Shown here: piece by piece, positions 1 to 12,399 of the stretch | Layout of the letters: each line of letters starts with the position of its first letter | How positions within the stretch are numbered: position 1 is the stretch's first letter | From: Isoetes taiwanensis | Lineage: Eukaryota > Streptophyta > Lycopodiopsida > Isoetales > Isoetaceae | Length of the DNA: 64,000 bases | Assembly: GCA_021234155.1 (NCBI GenBank) | Contig: JAJEKV010000058.1 | Span: 8,370,992 to 8,434,991 of the forward strand | Reading direction: 5' to 3' | The notes under the pieces: generated by a model | Databases searched by the model: none | What the model was told of the DNA's origin: nothing | What the model saw: only the letters and a program-made list of their open reading frames with translations | Translations under genes and position numbers: made by a program

Positions 1-1120
1 GTTCTTCATTCTTTTGCATTACTTCCACAACTTGAGAAGTTTGAAAATACAAGTTTTGAGTTCACCATTCAATGCATAGGTTTATGAAATCCATGGAACG
101 CGTAATCTAACAGATAACTTGGAATGGATACTAGAAAGTTTACTCTAAACCTCAAGATAAGGAGCATTGATTATTTCTAATGAATAGAGTGGTTCATGAG
201 GTGCTTATATCCCACAATTGAAACTGAAATCGATTAAGATGAGGAGTTCTTAATTTTAAAAAGGAGGTGGACCAGTAATGGTCCCAGAAAAACAAACCTT
301 TCTTGATTTCTTATGAACAAATGCTGCGCTTTTTTAACGTGTTCGTTTTTAGAGTGATTCTATATTATGGCAACCTTTCATAATGTGATTTTTTGGAAGA
401 TGAATTTGAATCATTTTACTCCTATATAGACATAAGTTATCAGTCACTTGTAAATGAAAAAAAATAAAAGAAAATCAAAACTTCATCATTAAGGGTAATG
501 GACATTTTTCTTAGATAAAGCAAGTTGTCTACCACTTATATTCGAAATTTTAGGTCAAAATTCATTTCCTTACAAAAGTTAGAGATGGGAACAGCTTTCT
601 GGAAACCAGTATTGGTTCACTGAAGACAAACAACAGTTTTGACCCTGTCATATTCAAACAACCCTATCTCCCTTCTCAGATCTCGGATTGAGATGCAGTT
701 TTTTGTGTTTTACTCTCTAACTCGTGAAGAAAAATACAAAAATAACGAAAAAAATCATAAAAATATTCTTACTGAGACAGTTTTATTTTATCTAAACATA
801 AAGCAAAAAAGACTTGACCCCCTTGCGTTTACCTAAGTGTAACTCTCATAAATGGGGCCAATAGATTTTTAGGTATTTTTTCCATGCAATATGACTGTTG
901 TATATTAATATATAAGAAGGATTTGACTGATTATTGAACCTTTGATTTTATATGAATTTTAAAGCAAACAGTGCAAATGCACCGTGTTAAGATTTACAGC
1001 ATCCACTTGCAGTTTGAGCCTCACAGTTTTCATTTCAAGCAGGTAGTGTTTCTTTTTTGCCTTTTAAGTTCATGATGCTTTATAGTCCACTCTTTAATCC
1101 AAGATTTTGCACTCCTTATA
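1..1120. other. AT-rich DNA, no gene recognised (copy A)
   Basis: AT-rich sequence with only short chance ORFs on both strands. I see no protein-family motif, RNA gene or element terminus. The same sequence recurs at 34372-35490 with few differences, mostly around 580-630 and 770-830. Confidence 0.6.
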
Positions 1121-1122
1121 TT

Positions 1123-1147
1123 AGAAAGAAAGAAAGAAAGAAAGAAA
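1123..1147 (+). repeat. GAAA microsatellite (copy A)
   Basis: Perfect run of about six agaa/gaaa units. It marks the switch from AT-rich DNA to the GC-rich tract. The counterpart in copy B is at 35491-35514. Confidence 0.9.
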
Positions 1148-1149
1148 TT

Positions 1150-2960
1150 TTTAACATCCGCGGAACCCAATCGGGTTATGGGACCCAATACAAAAGAGAG
1201 GGCAAAAAGCCGGTGAAACTTCGGGGGGCGAAGCCCCATGACCAAACCAAAAAGGTCGAAGCCAAAATCAGACGTGGGGGCTGGCCCCAGTACACAAAAC
1301 TCGGGGGACTATGCCCCATAGCAAATCACAATACTAGAATGAAACAAAACGAAAGGGCATAAGCCCAAGCAGATCGCAGAATCAAATCAACTACCCAGAC
1401 ACTGCCCATGGATCAAGTGGCCAGTGATCCCGAATGATAGCCTGGCCGCCTCTATACATAGCCCACTTAGGTCTTGAGGCGAGCCTCGCCCGGACTCGAC
1501 ATAATTCATCCCTTGTAGGCAAAGGCTGTCTTTGGGGTAAAGGTCTTCTGGGCGGAGAAGGAGGTCCCTTGCAAGTGATTGCCATGGCGGAGGATGTGCG
1601 GCGGGACAAAGCATCCCTGGCCGACCAGCAAATGGCCAGGCGTCGGCCGTCTTTGCTCAACTTCGGCGAACCCGATAGAATGCCATGCACACTGTAAGTG
1701 CATCACCTCTGCAAAGCGAGGTCGCCTCGGCTGCCCGGGGAGTATTGCTTGCTTCCTCCAAACCCCAATCGTGGGTTCGGGGCTAGCAGAGTGCGTTGTG
1801 GCACAGTGGGAGCTTCGGCGGGACACAATGCGGTGGGCAAACAATCCTCGGATGACGGCCCGTGTGGGCATAGGTGTGGTATCATCGGTGCGGGGCGTAG
1901 CATCCACATGCTTTCGGAAGGTGCGGGTGGAACAACTTCTTTCTTTGCGGTGAATCAGCTCTGCCCGGCGTAGCGGCATCTTTAAAGGCTGGACCCGACT
2001 TCCCAAAAGAACTGTGCCCGATGTTCTGTGAGTGTATTTGTCGATTGGATCGTGCGGATCCCAACCAACAAATTGAGAAGGCAAACAATGGATCGAACAT
2101 CGATCTGGTCAAGTCTGCGACCAAAGATACATCACGGGCCCGGTTAGCGTGTAATGCAGTGGTGTATGCGGGTTTTGCGATTATAGGGCGTTGAGGCCCA
2201 AATGATGGGGCTGCACGAAGATATGGCGCCTTGTCAGCGGGGTCATAGGGCCTATTCAAGGCGGCTCCGTGACCCTAGCGAGATTCTTTTCTTTCACGGG
2301 TCTCCACGGCCATGCGCTTGTCGGCGAACCATTAGGAGCAACAAGAGGATGGGTGGCGAGCGCTTATGAAGCGAAGGGGCTCAAGCTTCAAGGAATCGAA
2401 ATTGTAGGATCTGACCACAAAAGCAGAAGGACCTCAAAGGCGGATACAAAGAAAGTATAGCCAATAATTTGGGCGGATTCAAAGGGCTTCAAGGAATCAA
2501 AATTGTAGGCTCTGACCCCAAAAGCAGAAAGAAGGACCTCAAAGGCGGATATAAAGCGAGAACCAATAGCTAGGCGGTTCAAAGGGAGGTTGTGAGTGAC
2601 AAAAGGGGCGGAGGTGGGCTGAATCGTTGCCAAACCAAACCAAGTGGAAAGATGTGCTACCATACGGAAAAGCGCAGAAGCCGAGCGGGATCGCGCTTAG
2701 AGGCTTAATGGCGAGAACCCGATCGATGCCAATTCGGTGGAAGCGAGACCCGGCGAAGCGAAGTAAATAGAAGGAGATGGCTATGCTCGGAGTTGCCGGA
2801 TGGTGCCGAACTAGGCCCCAAGCTTGTCCAAACCCTTGCCAACGGCAGATGCTTGGCTGGAATCGGAGTTCTGGAGCTATGCTTCTCTTCTTCTGCTGCT
2901 TGTTAGGTTGGCGCCGGTGGCGCCTAGATGCTAAGGCGGTGGCGTGACGTTAGAAGAAGA
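1150..2960. other. GC-rich tract of unknown origin (copy A)
   Basis: About 1.8 kb clearly richer in GC than its surroundings. No reading frame stays open with a recognisable protein. Near the left end three GGG...CCC palindromic motifs follow each other (about 1222-1242, 1275-1288, 1301-1318). A ~100 bp tandem repeat lies at 2385-2586. The copy B counterpart (35515-37330) differs at many CAG/CTG/CCGG-like sites, so much of the local sequence may be misread. It could be a decayed noncoding part of a retroelement, which I cannot prove. Confidence 0.5.
2385..2586 (+). repeat. Tandem repeat, two units of ~101 bp (copy A)
   Basis: Both units begin gcttcaaggaatc (2385 and 2486) and end near ggttcaaaggg. 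They share the internal words attgtaggctctgacc and ggacctcaaaggcggata with small differences. The copy B pair starts at 36753 and 36853. Confidence 0.85.
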
Positions 2961-4341
2961 ATAGTGAGAGAGTAGAAGTCCCTCATTGAGTCTTTATTTT
3001 ACACTCTAGGAAGGCTTTCACAAAATTTGTCATTTGCTAAGAAAATACTTGGTTTAATTTGAAAAAGCGTTTTCTTGTCAATTAATACTAAGCTCATACT
3101 TTATTTCCAAGAAGTGTAGCCAGTGATAAAAAAAATTGTGATACTGTCATCACTCTGACAATGTTGTTGCTACAAAAACAATTAGAAGAGTTATTGATGT
3201 AGAAGGAACACAAAAATCCTGAGTGGCCACCTTGTTTGTTTGACCAAGTGTATTTTGCAGTTGAAGATGGATATAAATGATCAATTGAGAGTCCAATTAG
3301 ATTTCTTTGTTCTTGTTGTGTTTAAGATTTTCCTAACTCTAAGGTCCCAACATCGTGTGCTTTGAAGTCCCCAGTCATGATCCATTTCATTGAGGTCTGG
3401 TTCTGGAGCCAACTATTAACTTATAGCCCTAAAAGCTCTCTGTATTTGGAACTAGTAGAAACATATATGCTTAGAACACCAAAAGATAAGTATTTGTACT
3501 TGATTAAATGCTTTTACAATGACTATTATAACAAGGTGCTGCGCACAGAGAGTTGCCCTCCGGTGGCCCGAGAGTGTGTTTTCATGTTTCTTGTTGTCTT
3601 TTCGTGCTTTGTTTGGATAGTCTTAACGCACAAACAAAAGCGAAGAGCGTGGCTTGGAACAGGGCGTAAGGAAGCCTTAGCAAACAGATGCTTGGCTTAA
3701 AACGAATGCTTGGTGAACAGATGCTTAGCGAAGAAAACAGGGCTTGGAACAGATGATTGGCAAAGAAAACAGGAATTGCCACCGGACTTTGGAGCTTTTT
3801 GATGCGGCTCACGCTTTTTCGGGGTTCGAAGATCTTCAGCGGTGAAACTGCCGCCCGGAACTTACAGTGCGGCTCATTTTCTCGAGCTTGAAGAGGTTTC
3901 CGCGGTTTTTAGAAAGCGAACCCGGCGCCATAACGAGCGAGCAAAGCCAGAGCCATAGCTGAACCCGGCGCCATAGCCAACAAGCGGGGGAAAATTTGTT
4001 CCCCAACTACCATATTGTGGCTTCAAGTCGCAGTGCGCCATTCGGCATGCCGGTGACCAGCTCGGCTAATGCGGTCAGCGGGACCCCCGATCCACCGGGA
4101 ATGGCATCCCAAAGTGCCTTGAAGCCATACATACGGGGAGAATAATTATTAGAGCGATTAGGTGTGAAGCGGACACCAACAAGGAAAACTTCGCCAAAAC
4201 AGCCCTATAAATGTATGTTTCACCGCGACTAATCATTTTTTGGTAATATTGTTTTGCTCCCTCGTCAATGCCCTATCGTGCTCACCTACACCCTTTGCTA
4301 ACCATGTGTCAATAAATAATTATATGCAAATATTAGAGACA
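2960..4341. other. Intergenic DNA, no gene recognised (copy A)
   Basis: Mixed sequence with no long ORF. A stretch at 3362-3540 is open in one frame and well conserved with copy B (37729-37914), but it resembles no family I know and the conservation only reflects the duplication. The part from 3540 to 4200 carries many CHG-type differences from copy B. Confidence 0.5.
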
Positions 4342-4816
4342 TTTTTTTTTTTTTTAAGTGCGATAAATTTTATTCATCAATGGAAAACTATAACAAAATA
4401 AAATGCAAAAAGGCGGGGAAAATAACCCACCAGACAAACTGATCTAGATGAGCACAACCACCTGTCTATGCATAGGAATGAATCTAAAGGTAAGTTACCC
4501 AAGTCAATACTTTCTTCACTTGAGCAAGAGAAAGATAATGATAAGCCATAACAATTTTTTTCTGCATCCATTGAAGAAGAATCTCATCTACAATGTTCAT
4601 GCCCTTAAAGATATAAAATCTCCTTCTCTTCTAGATTGACCATAAAAGCCAAGGCAAGCAAGTTGAAGAGCTCGTTTTCGTAGTTTGGGCCATGCATCAG
4701 GATAAATAGCGAGGAAAATATGCTTGGCTACATAGAGAGGTGCCAAATTGGGTTAACAACAAAGACCATGCCAGTCGTACCCGCTCACACAAGAAGAAGC
4801 AATGCTCAATACTCTC
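4342..4816 (-). pseudogene. LINE 3' end relic with poly(A), left part (copy A)
   Basis: A poly(T) run at 4342-4355 on the plus strand is the poly(A) tail of a minus-strand LINE. Reading the minus strand from the gypsy insertion site towards the tail gives the zf-RVT type motif IEHCFFLCGPGAVWHG, followed by a short C-terminal region with stops. The gypsy element at 4817-12124 split this LINE: across the CTCTC target site the frame continues as KQRIESIEHCFF, joining 12130 onward with 4816. zf-RVT is the zinc-binding domain at the C-terminus of plant L1-like reverse transcriptases. The copy is dead. Confidence 0.75.
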
Positions 4817-5130
4817 TGTTGGGGTGATCACCACTCACCACACTTGTCACCACTCACCACACTCATCATATACCGTATATAGAGTGATATCTGGCGCATG
4901 CCTGTGGCAGGATATTTACTGCGTATGCATTGTGGAGCCATTATGGCGGTATTATCGGCGGAGAAAAGAGAAGAAGAGAGAGAGACGGTGTATTGAGAGA
5001 GACTATTTTTGCTTGATCTAGCTATGGAGATGGGGATTCTTTGTGTTGTGCATTGCCTTGATTTGATAGATTGAGCTTGGATTATTGGGTTTTTCATCCT
5101 TCTTGCAAGGTTAGAGTTCAGGCTCTAACA
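4817..5130 (+). repeat. 5' LTR of gypsy copy A
   Basis: Starts TGTTGGGGTGATCACC and ends GGCTCTAACA. It contains a caccactcaccacacttgt repeat block near the left end, then tatatagagtgata, a plausible TATA region, and a GA-rich run (agaagagagagagac) upstream of the probable transcript leader. It is shorter than the 3' LTR because one more unit of the caccac block is present there. Confidence 0.92.
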
Positions 5131-5132
5131 AT

Positions 5133-5150
5133 TTGGCGACCACGGTGCTG
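5133..5150 (+). other. Probable primer binding site, gypsy copy A
   Basis: TGGCGACCACGGTGCTGG begins two bases after the 5' LTR. The leading TGG fits the complement of a tRNA 3' CCA end, as expected for minus-strand priming. I cannot name the tRNA. The copy B counterpart (39507 onward) differs after tggcgaccac. Confidence 0.6.
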
Positions 5151-5321
5151 GACAGACCATTGATCGACAAGAATTTCCATTGAAAAAAGAGTTGTTACCA
5201 TTGGTATTGGTGATCGTCGGTAAAAGAACGACACCATCGAGAAAAAAGCAATTTCTTGGGTGAAAGGGATTTTGCCGTAATTGATTTGTGGAGTAGAATT
5301 TGACAAGGGGAGCATAGTTTT

Positions 5322-8300
5322 ATGCCCAAGGGAAGTAAGAAGGATATCCCACCAAGCTCTATCGTAACAAAAAGGGGACCGGTGAGTCAATCTTTGGGCT
5401 CAAAATTGCATCAAGATTCAATTTCGTTTTCAGATTTGGGAGCAGATCTGGGGTCTAGTTCTCAGATCCAGGAGGTTTTGATTCCATTTACCGATCTAGA
5501 AGGTAATCCAATTTCGTTTTCAAATTGAAGGAGATTCAATTTCGTTTTCCAATTTCAAAGAAACCCAGAAGAGAGATGGTTGTATTACCACCTATGGTAT
5601 GGGGTTTTCGGACAATGGGCATTCAAAGTTTGATGATCACGGTGGATCGGGATCCTTTGAAGCATATTGTAAAGTTTGAGAGGTATTACCCGGCAATGTA
5701 AGTTACGGTGGTGATTATTTGCTTTGGTTTCATAGTTCTTTGCAAGATTCGGTGGAGGAATGGGCACAAACTCAGCCCGGATACCATGACATATCAGGAA
5801 TTAAAAAGAAGCTTTTATTGCTAATTATCAAGAAGTTCATGGTAAGGATAAGACTATGGAAAGGTGGACCAGTTTCACACAAAAGGAAGATGAATCAATT
5901 AGAGAGTATAAGGAGGTATATTGCGGTTCTCAAAGCCATGGCTCATTGGAAGATTGCAAGGAATGATGAAATGGATATCAATGGTATGTGAAGGGGCTGA
6001 AAGCGAGCTATTGCTCATAAGGTGAAGGCGAAACACCTACAACATTGCTAGAGGCACAAAAGTATGCTCTCAAGGCTGAAGATAAGGCTGGGATACATTC
6101 ATGAAGTTTCTGCTCGAGCATAAAAGCAGAGGATATTGCAGCCAAGATTTCTAAACACAATTGGTGAGAATCCAAGGGAGGTTCAGTTTATTACTTGTGA
6201 GTATTGTGGGTCTATTGGGCATTACGATACTACATGTAGATTGCTGAAATTCTGCTCAAGATGCCAAATCAAGGGCCATAATGATCAAGAATGTAGGGAG
6301 AAGAGATTCTTTGAGAGGGCCAATCCGGTATTTCTTTGTTATGCAACAAACACCACCTATTCCTATTCAACCAATGCAAGCGGCACCTATCATATCACAA
6401 GTTCCAATGATGCCACAAGCTCCAATTGCCCAACAAGTTCAATGGGTTCCACACAAATGGTGCAGCCAAAACAGGGATGGTATCCAAGTAAGGCTCATTT
6501 GTATTGCAAGTTATGTGATAAATTCAAGCATGATGAGACTACTTGTTGGAAAATCCATGGGAAACCAGAATGGGCAACCAACAAGTATCCACCAAAGCGA
6601 CAAGTGTTTGAATCGGTACCTCTTCCTAATAATGATGTTGCATTCAAGATGCAAAGTACATTGATAATCCTCAAGTTAAGGCTCTTATTGAGGAGCTTAA
6701 GAAGCAAGAGAAGGCAAAATCGGTAGTAAATTGTGGATTTGTTGAGGTGGAGCATAACCTATTTCAGCAACAAGAAGAGATTGGGAAGTAAATGCGGTTA
6801 CAAGATCACAAAAGGTGGTTCAAGAACCAAGAGTAGTGCCAATAGCGAGAGAGGTCTAAGACCTCTTTTTCAAAAACTTTGAAGGGACAAGCACCTAAGA
6901 AGGTGCAATTCAATATGCCTGAAGCAGTTTGGATCTATAGAAGAAAATCAGCCCATAGTGATGCCTCTCCTATGGTGGATGAAATTCAAAATGAAGATGA
7001 TGTGATCAGCCAAGTTTTGGCCACTAAAGTTACACTTACTCTTGAGCAATTGATGCATTATTCTCCAAATTTGTTGCAAGAGTTAGGGGAAGAACAAAAT
7101 CAGAAATTTCAGTCCAACAAATCATATCAAATGATACCAACAAAGAGGAGAATGGAGCCACTAGCCCGGCAATCCAAGGATCTGGGCCATTTCTTTTGTG
7201 ATGTGAGTATTAATGAATATCTAATCAAAGAGGCCAACATAGATACGGTAGTGGAGTGAATGTAATGCCTTACCACATAATGCTTCAAGTTGGATTGAAA
7301 ATGATGGAGCAGAGCAACTATGATGCTCAAAGCATTCAATCAAATGAAGGTGCAGCCTATGGGAGTCATAAGAAATATCTTATGCAAGGTCTATGAGGTG
7401 GAAGCAATCTTGGATTTCATGGTTTTGAAATTTCGAGGAGAGTGTGCATCTTTGAAACTTATACTTTGTTCTTTGAGTGGTACATGGTTAGATGCCTTGG
7501 TACAAATTTTTGAGACTTCATGGAGGAAGCCTTGAAATGAACATCTTTCAAAGGAGAATACAAGGTTACTATAGATCATCCTCTAAAATCAGCAAAAGGT
7601 ACCTTTCTTTGCAATCCTTCTTTGAGCAGCCCATGGTTAGAAATCAGCAAAAGAAGGCTATGGTGTCGGGGGCAGCAAGGTCTTAGTTGTTTTCATGTCT
7701 TGGAAGTGGGTGGCCGGGGAAGATAAGACTTTGTACAAGTGGTTAAAATGTACCCAAATTTCAGAAATATGTCATTTCTGTGACAAGTTTGCGAGATAAG
7801 TATATCAAAGACTTGAAAGTATTGGTGAAGGTGAGTTACGGAGACTCTTGTCAACATGCGGGGAGGAGTCCATTCGAAGACCCATTGGTGAGACTTTATT
7901 TCAGCAAGGTATTGATCAAGATCAAGTAGAGATGTTGATTTTGACATCAAGCATGGATGGGATAAACAGAAATCAGCCCACTATAGAAGGACAAATGTAT
8001 TTTGATGGTGCATTCTCTAAACTCAAAATTATGGAGGTGTAGGAGTATTTTCTGATATATGGGCATAAGAAGGAGATTGTTACATTGAGTATACCATGTA
8101 ATGCAAGCGGTAATAATGAGGGCTGAATACCATGCACTTATTCAAGGGATGACTTTGGCAAAGAAGAAACATATTGATTGTTTGACTATTTTTGGAGACT
8201 CTTTGTTGGTGTGTCAACAACTTATGGATCAATTTCAGGTTTTAAGTGATAATTTGAGAGCATTACATCAACAAGCCATGGATTTGAAGTCCTATTTTCA

Positions 8301-11300
8301 GCAGTGCATTGTGTTATATGTTCCAAGAGAACAAAAGCGATTGTGGCCGGATGCTTTAACTGTCGGCAATGGTGCAAGCGGCTTGGTGGCATCGCACGAT
8401 ACGGAGGATGAGGTAAATCAGATCAGTCCATATTCACCACAGTCATTACAGTCACCACATGCACCAAATTCATCACAATCATCACATCCACCACATCCAT
8501 TACAGTCACCACAGTCATCACAAGCACCACATTCATCACTGTCACCACATTCACCACAATCACCACATTCACCACATTCGTCACACACTCACCACATTCA
8601 TTCGGTCACCACATTGGGTCAAGAACATCAATATTTCTCAAAGGAAATCAAGAAGAATTGGTTACCATTGGGGCGATCTTACTCAAGAGGAGGGCGTGAT
8701 TTGATATCTTTGTTAAGAGAATTGGGGAGGTTTTGGCAAGAAATTACAAAAGAATTGAAAGGCATTCCCAGGAGGTTGTGGTTCATACCATTGATTTGAA
8801 ACAAGGATCAAAACCAGTCCAACAAGCTCAAGGAGAATGAGTCCGGCAATAGAGGAGCAAGTAAAGGTTGAAGTCATGAAGCTTACGGGAGGCGGGGATT
8901 TATTGTACCCGGTGCCAAATTCAGATTGGATCAGTTCTATTGTACCGGTGAAAGCCAAATAACTCAATCCGGTATGCATTGATTCTGGGGATCTCAACAA
9001 AGCTACCAAAAGAGATCATTTTCCTACACCATTCATAGACACTTTCTTTGGATATTGTTGCGGGGAAATCAGGCCTATTCTTTCTTGGATGGTTACTTTT
9101 CGGGATATAATCAGATTCAAATCTATCCACCACATCAAGCAATGGCGGCTTTTGAACACCTTTTGGCATCTATGCTTATAAGGTATTACCTTTTGGCCTT
9201 ACAAATGCTCGATCACATTTATTTGAGTTATGACATATGCTTTTCATGATATTTTAGACTTTTTTGAGAGTCTTTATAGATGACTTAACAGTATTTTCTA
9301 ATCAAGAAAGGATCACTTGGATCATCTCGAGAAAAGTTCTTGAAAAGATGTCGGTTGTATGGTATAAGTTTGAATCTGCTAAGTGTATTTTCTTCACTAG
9401 AGGAGGAAAACTATTGGGCAATTATGTTTGAGAAAAGGGATTACAAGTGGATCATGGTAAGATTGCAGCCTTGGAGAAGGTCAAACCACCTACAAATGTA
9501 TCCCAAGTGAGAAGCTTATATGGCCAACTTCGGTTTTAGTAGGAGGTATTTGCATAATTTTGCTAAAGTAACTTGACCACTTGTGGATTGTATGAAGCGA
9601 GGGGCAGCATTTTTAGATGGAAGGAAGATGCTCAAGAAGCATTTGAATAGTGCCTTGCACAATTAAAAAGAGAACTTTGCTGATTCCTCAAGAATGAGTG
9701 AGCCATTTCATTTATTCTTTACGGTTTGGGAGCAAGCTTTGGCTGTCACACTATGTCGAGAAAAATCAGCAAAAGCATTATGATGTGAATTACTATGCTA
9801 GCGGGTTGTTAACTCCACAAGAGCGAGAAATGGACTCATGTAGAGCATCTTGGGTTGGCATTGAAGTGGGCCTTGAACAAATTTAGACATTATCTTCTTC
9901 CTTCACAATGGAATTCAGCAAATGTACAATATGTTTACATTCATATGGATGTGAACCCGTTGCCATGCATTTACAACAAAGGCTGTCCAAGATCCTAAGT
10001 TTACAAGATGGGCTCTCATCATACAAAATTTGAGTTGAAGTATGTTAAGATGGCTCAAGGAGCTCATAATCAAGTGCCTATCGAGAAATAGAAGAGGAAA
10101 CAGACCAGCCACTAGCATTTGGGGATAATGGAGTATTACAAGGGTTCATTGAGGCGGTGGATCTTTGGTATGCCAATATATACGGTATTTACAAGATCGG
10201 ACTTATCCTTCATCATTTTCAAAGCAACAAAAGCATGCTCTTAGAGTACAAGCGGCTGGTTATGTGGTGCATGAAGCTATTCTTTATAAAGAGGACTATG
10301 GAAGGTCTCTTATTAAGGTGTGTTGCTGGTCGACAAACTCATGATTTGTTTGCGGCAAGCACATGATTGTCGGGGCATTTTGCAGCCGGAACAACGACTA
10401 GGAAGATCCTTCATTGGGGATATTATTGGCCAACTCTTTACAAGGATACTAGAGACTTTGTTAACAAATGTGAGAAGTGTCAAAGGCATAAACAATTAAC
10501 AGGGCCACAATAATATGCCATTCCATCCTATTTTGAGTGTTGGTCCGTTTCATATGTGGGGATTGGATTACATTGGGCCTATCAATCCTCCATCTTCCAA
10601 AGGTCATAAGTATATTTTGGCAGCCACATGCATGTTTCTGAAGTGGGTAGAAGCAATTCCGGCAAAGCATGCTCTGAGAAAATACCACGGTGAGCTTTCT
10701 TTATCACAATTTGATTTCTCGGTTTGGTGTTCCCACCATTCTTTTTTGTCACGATCGGGGGAACTCATTTCACGGGAAAAGTAGTAGCTTCGATTATGTA
10801 CAAGCTTACGCTTATTATCCACGAGGGAAATGGACAAGCTGAGTCTACTAACAAAATTAAGAAAGCTATCTTGGCCAAAAGCGGTGAAGGATAATCAAAG
10901 AAATTGGTATGAAGCCTTAACGGGTGCCTTATGGAGTTTGGTGTACTTACAAGTTGGCTACGGGATTTACACCATTTGAGTTGGTTTATGGAGTGCAATT
11001 TTGTGATGCCTATTCATTTGGACATGCCTTTATGTTCATTTGTAGAGCTACCTTATTATGAGAATTTAGGGAAGTTCCAACTCCAAATCAAGTGCATAAT
11101 AGGATGGATGATTTCTTTGCAATTGCAAGAGATGAGACAAGCATCAGACTTCAATATGAGGCATAAACAGAAAGTAAAGCTTATCAAAGACAAGTTCTGA
11201 GGTTGTCAATCCATTTGAGGAAGGGCAATTGGTGTTGTGCGGGACCACTAAGCAGCATCTATTAAATTTCAAAGCCCATGGGAAGGCCCCTTTCTGATTG

Positions 11301-11414
11301 ATAAAGAGGTACCAGGTGGGGCTTTCTACTTGATGACTCCAGAAGGGGAATTGTTGCCTAATCCCAGAAATGGCAAGGATCTGAGGCCTTATTTTGAAAG
11401 AAGTGCTTTTCTAA
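5322..11414 (+). pseudogene. gag-pol of gypsy copy A, heavily frame-broken
   Basis: Begins with the same ATG (MPKGSKKDIPPSS) as copy B. Zinc knuckles are readable around 6195-6300. The protease motif is damaged: near 7245 one base is lost from the Asp-Thr-Gly site of copy B. RNase H is readable at 8000-8350, reverse transcriptase fragments at 8690-9450 and integrase fragments at 10250-11300. Frame breaks coincide with CAG/CTG/CCGG sites of copy B, for example gttgcagg read as gttgcgggg near 9057. It also carries breaks shared with copy B: the linker indel, the TAG codon and the integrase deletion. Those shared breaks are older than the duplication. Confidence 0.85.
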
Positions 11415-11790
11415 AGGATTCAGATTCGGCATAGCTCAATTCTGAGAGAATTTGTGGAGAACTTTCGGGTTACAGCAGGTCGTTTTCTGTAAAAACAGAG
11501 GGTGACAGTTCAATAATACTTCATCTATCCTACATCAAAGGATGTGTTTTGGCGATACGAATCCAACGAGCTATGGTGCAGGTCAAACGGAGGTCTGGAA
11601 CTCAAGATATCAGCTTTCAAAATTTTGCCCGCGATTCTGAGGCTCTGTTTCGTCCTTTGTCATTTTGGACCCGATTTGTTTGTATTAGTCATTTGGATTT
11701 GGGTCATTTGGGGACATGTCCCAAAGGACCATATTAGTGTGTTTTGTTGTGGGTTCTCCGCCCAGTGTACATTTTCTTGTGGTGCATGCT

Positions 11791-12124
11791 TGTTGGGGTG
11801 ATCACCACTCACCACACTTGTCACCACTCACCACTCACCACACTTGTCACCACTCACCACACTCATCATATACCATATATAGAGTGATATCTGGCGCATG
11901 CCTTGGCGGGGGATATTTGCGTATGCATTGTGGAGCCATTATGGCGGTATTATCGGCGAGAGAAAAGAAGAGAGAGAGACGGTGTATTGAGAGAGACTAT
12001 TTTTGCTTGATCTAGCTATGGAGATGGGGATTCTTTGTGTTGTGCATTGCCTTGATTTGATAGATTGAGCTTGGATTATTGGGTTTTCATCCTTCTTGCA
12101 AGGTTAGAGTTCGAGGCTCTAACA
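11791..12124 (+). repeat. 3' LTR of gypsy copy A
   Basis: Matches the 5' LTR from TGTTGGGG to CTCTAACA. It has an additional tcaccactcaccacacttg unit. It is followed directly by the CTCTC target duplication. No clear polypurine tract precedes it, which is unusual. Confidence 0.92.
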
Positions 12125-12129
12125 CTCTC

Positions 12130-12260
12130 GATCCTTTGCTTACCTAGAGGACAGAGCTTTGAAATCCGGTGATCAATTTTATGGACCAGCCTGTTGACTC
12201 TGAGACATCTATAGACTACTTGTTACAACAGAACTGCCACCTTTGGATGAAGCAACTTAT
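12130..12260 (-). pseudogene. LINE relic, right part (copy A)
   Basis: The minus strand continues the zf-RVT region split by the gypsy element, with readable words RLVHKIDHRISKLCPLGK just before the insertion point. The joined frame runs through the CTCTC target site into 4816-4342. The upstream limit is not clear, and I see no readable reverse transcriptase further right. Confidence 0.65.
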
Positions 12261-12399
12261 CCACAACCATGTCTAGATACTTTTCCCACTGTGGCTGAGG
12301 GGCCTGAAGATGCCATCTATTAGTCAGAAGCAGGCAATTTATAAACATAAGAAACAAAAGGCCTTAGCTTGATCCCCTGGTGACATCCTCGTATAGCTA

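Larger units (their letters stand above)
4817..12124 (+). mobile_element. Ty3/gypsy LTR retrotransposon, copy A
   Basis: Full-length element with LTRs at 4817-5130 and 11791-12124, flanked by the 5-bp target duplication CTCTC (4812-4816 and 12125-12129). Both LTRs start TGTTGGGG and end CTCTAACA. Order inside: gag with zinc knuckles, aspartic protease, plant/archaeal-type RNase H, low-complexity linker, reverse transcriptase, degenerate gypsy RNase H, integrase. It sits inside an older minus-strand LINE. Compared with copy B (39175-46520) the coding region is broken by many small indels, mostly at CAG/CTG/CCGG, many of which may be read errors. Confidence 0.93.

Noticed and set aside
1506-2084. 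192-codon minus-strand ORF in the GC-rich tract
   Set aside because: GC-rich DNA gives long chance ORFs; the frame is not preserved in copy B and no motif is recognised.
3362-3700. Well-conserved open stretch shared by both copies
   Set aside because: Conservation is explained by the duplication; the frame ends differ and no family fits.
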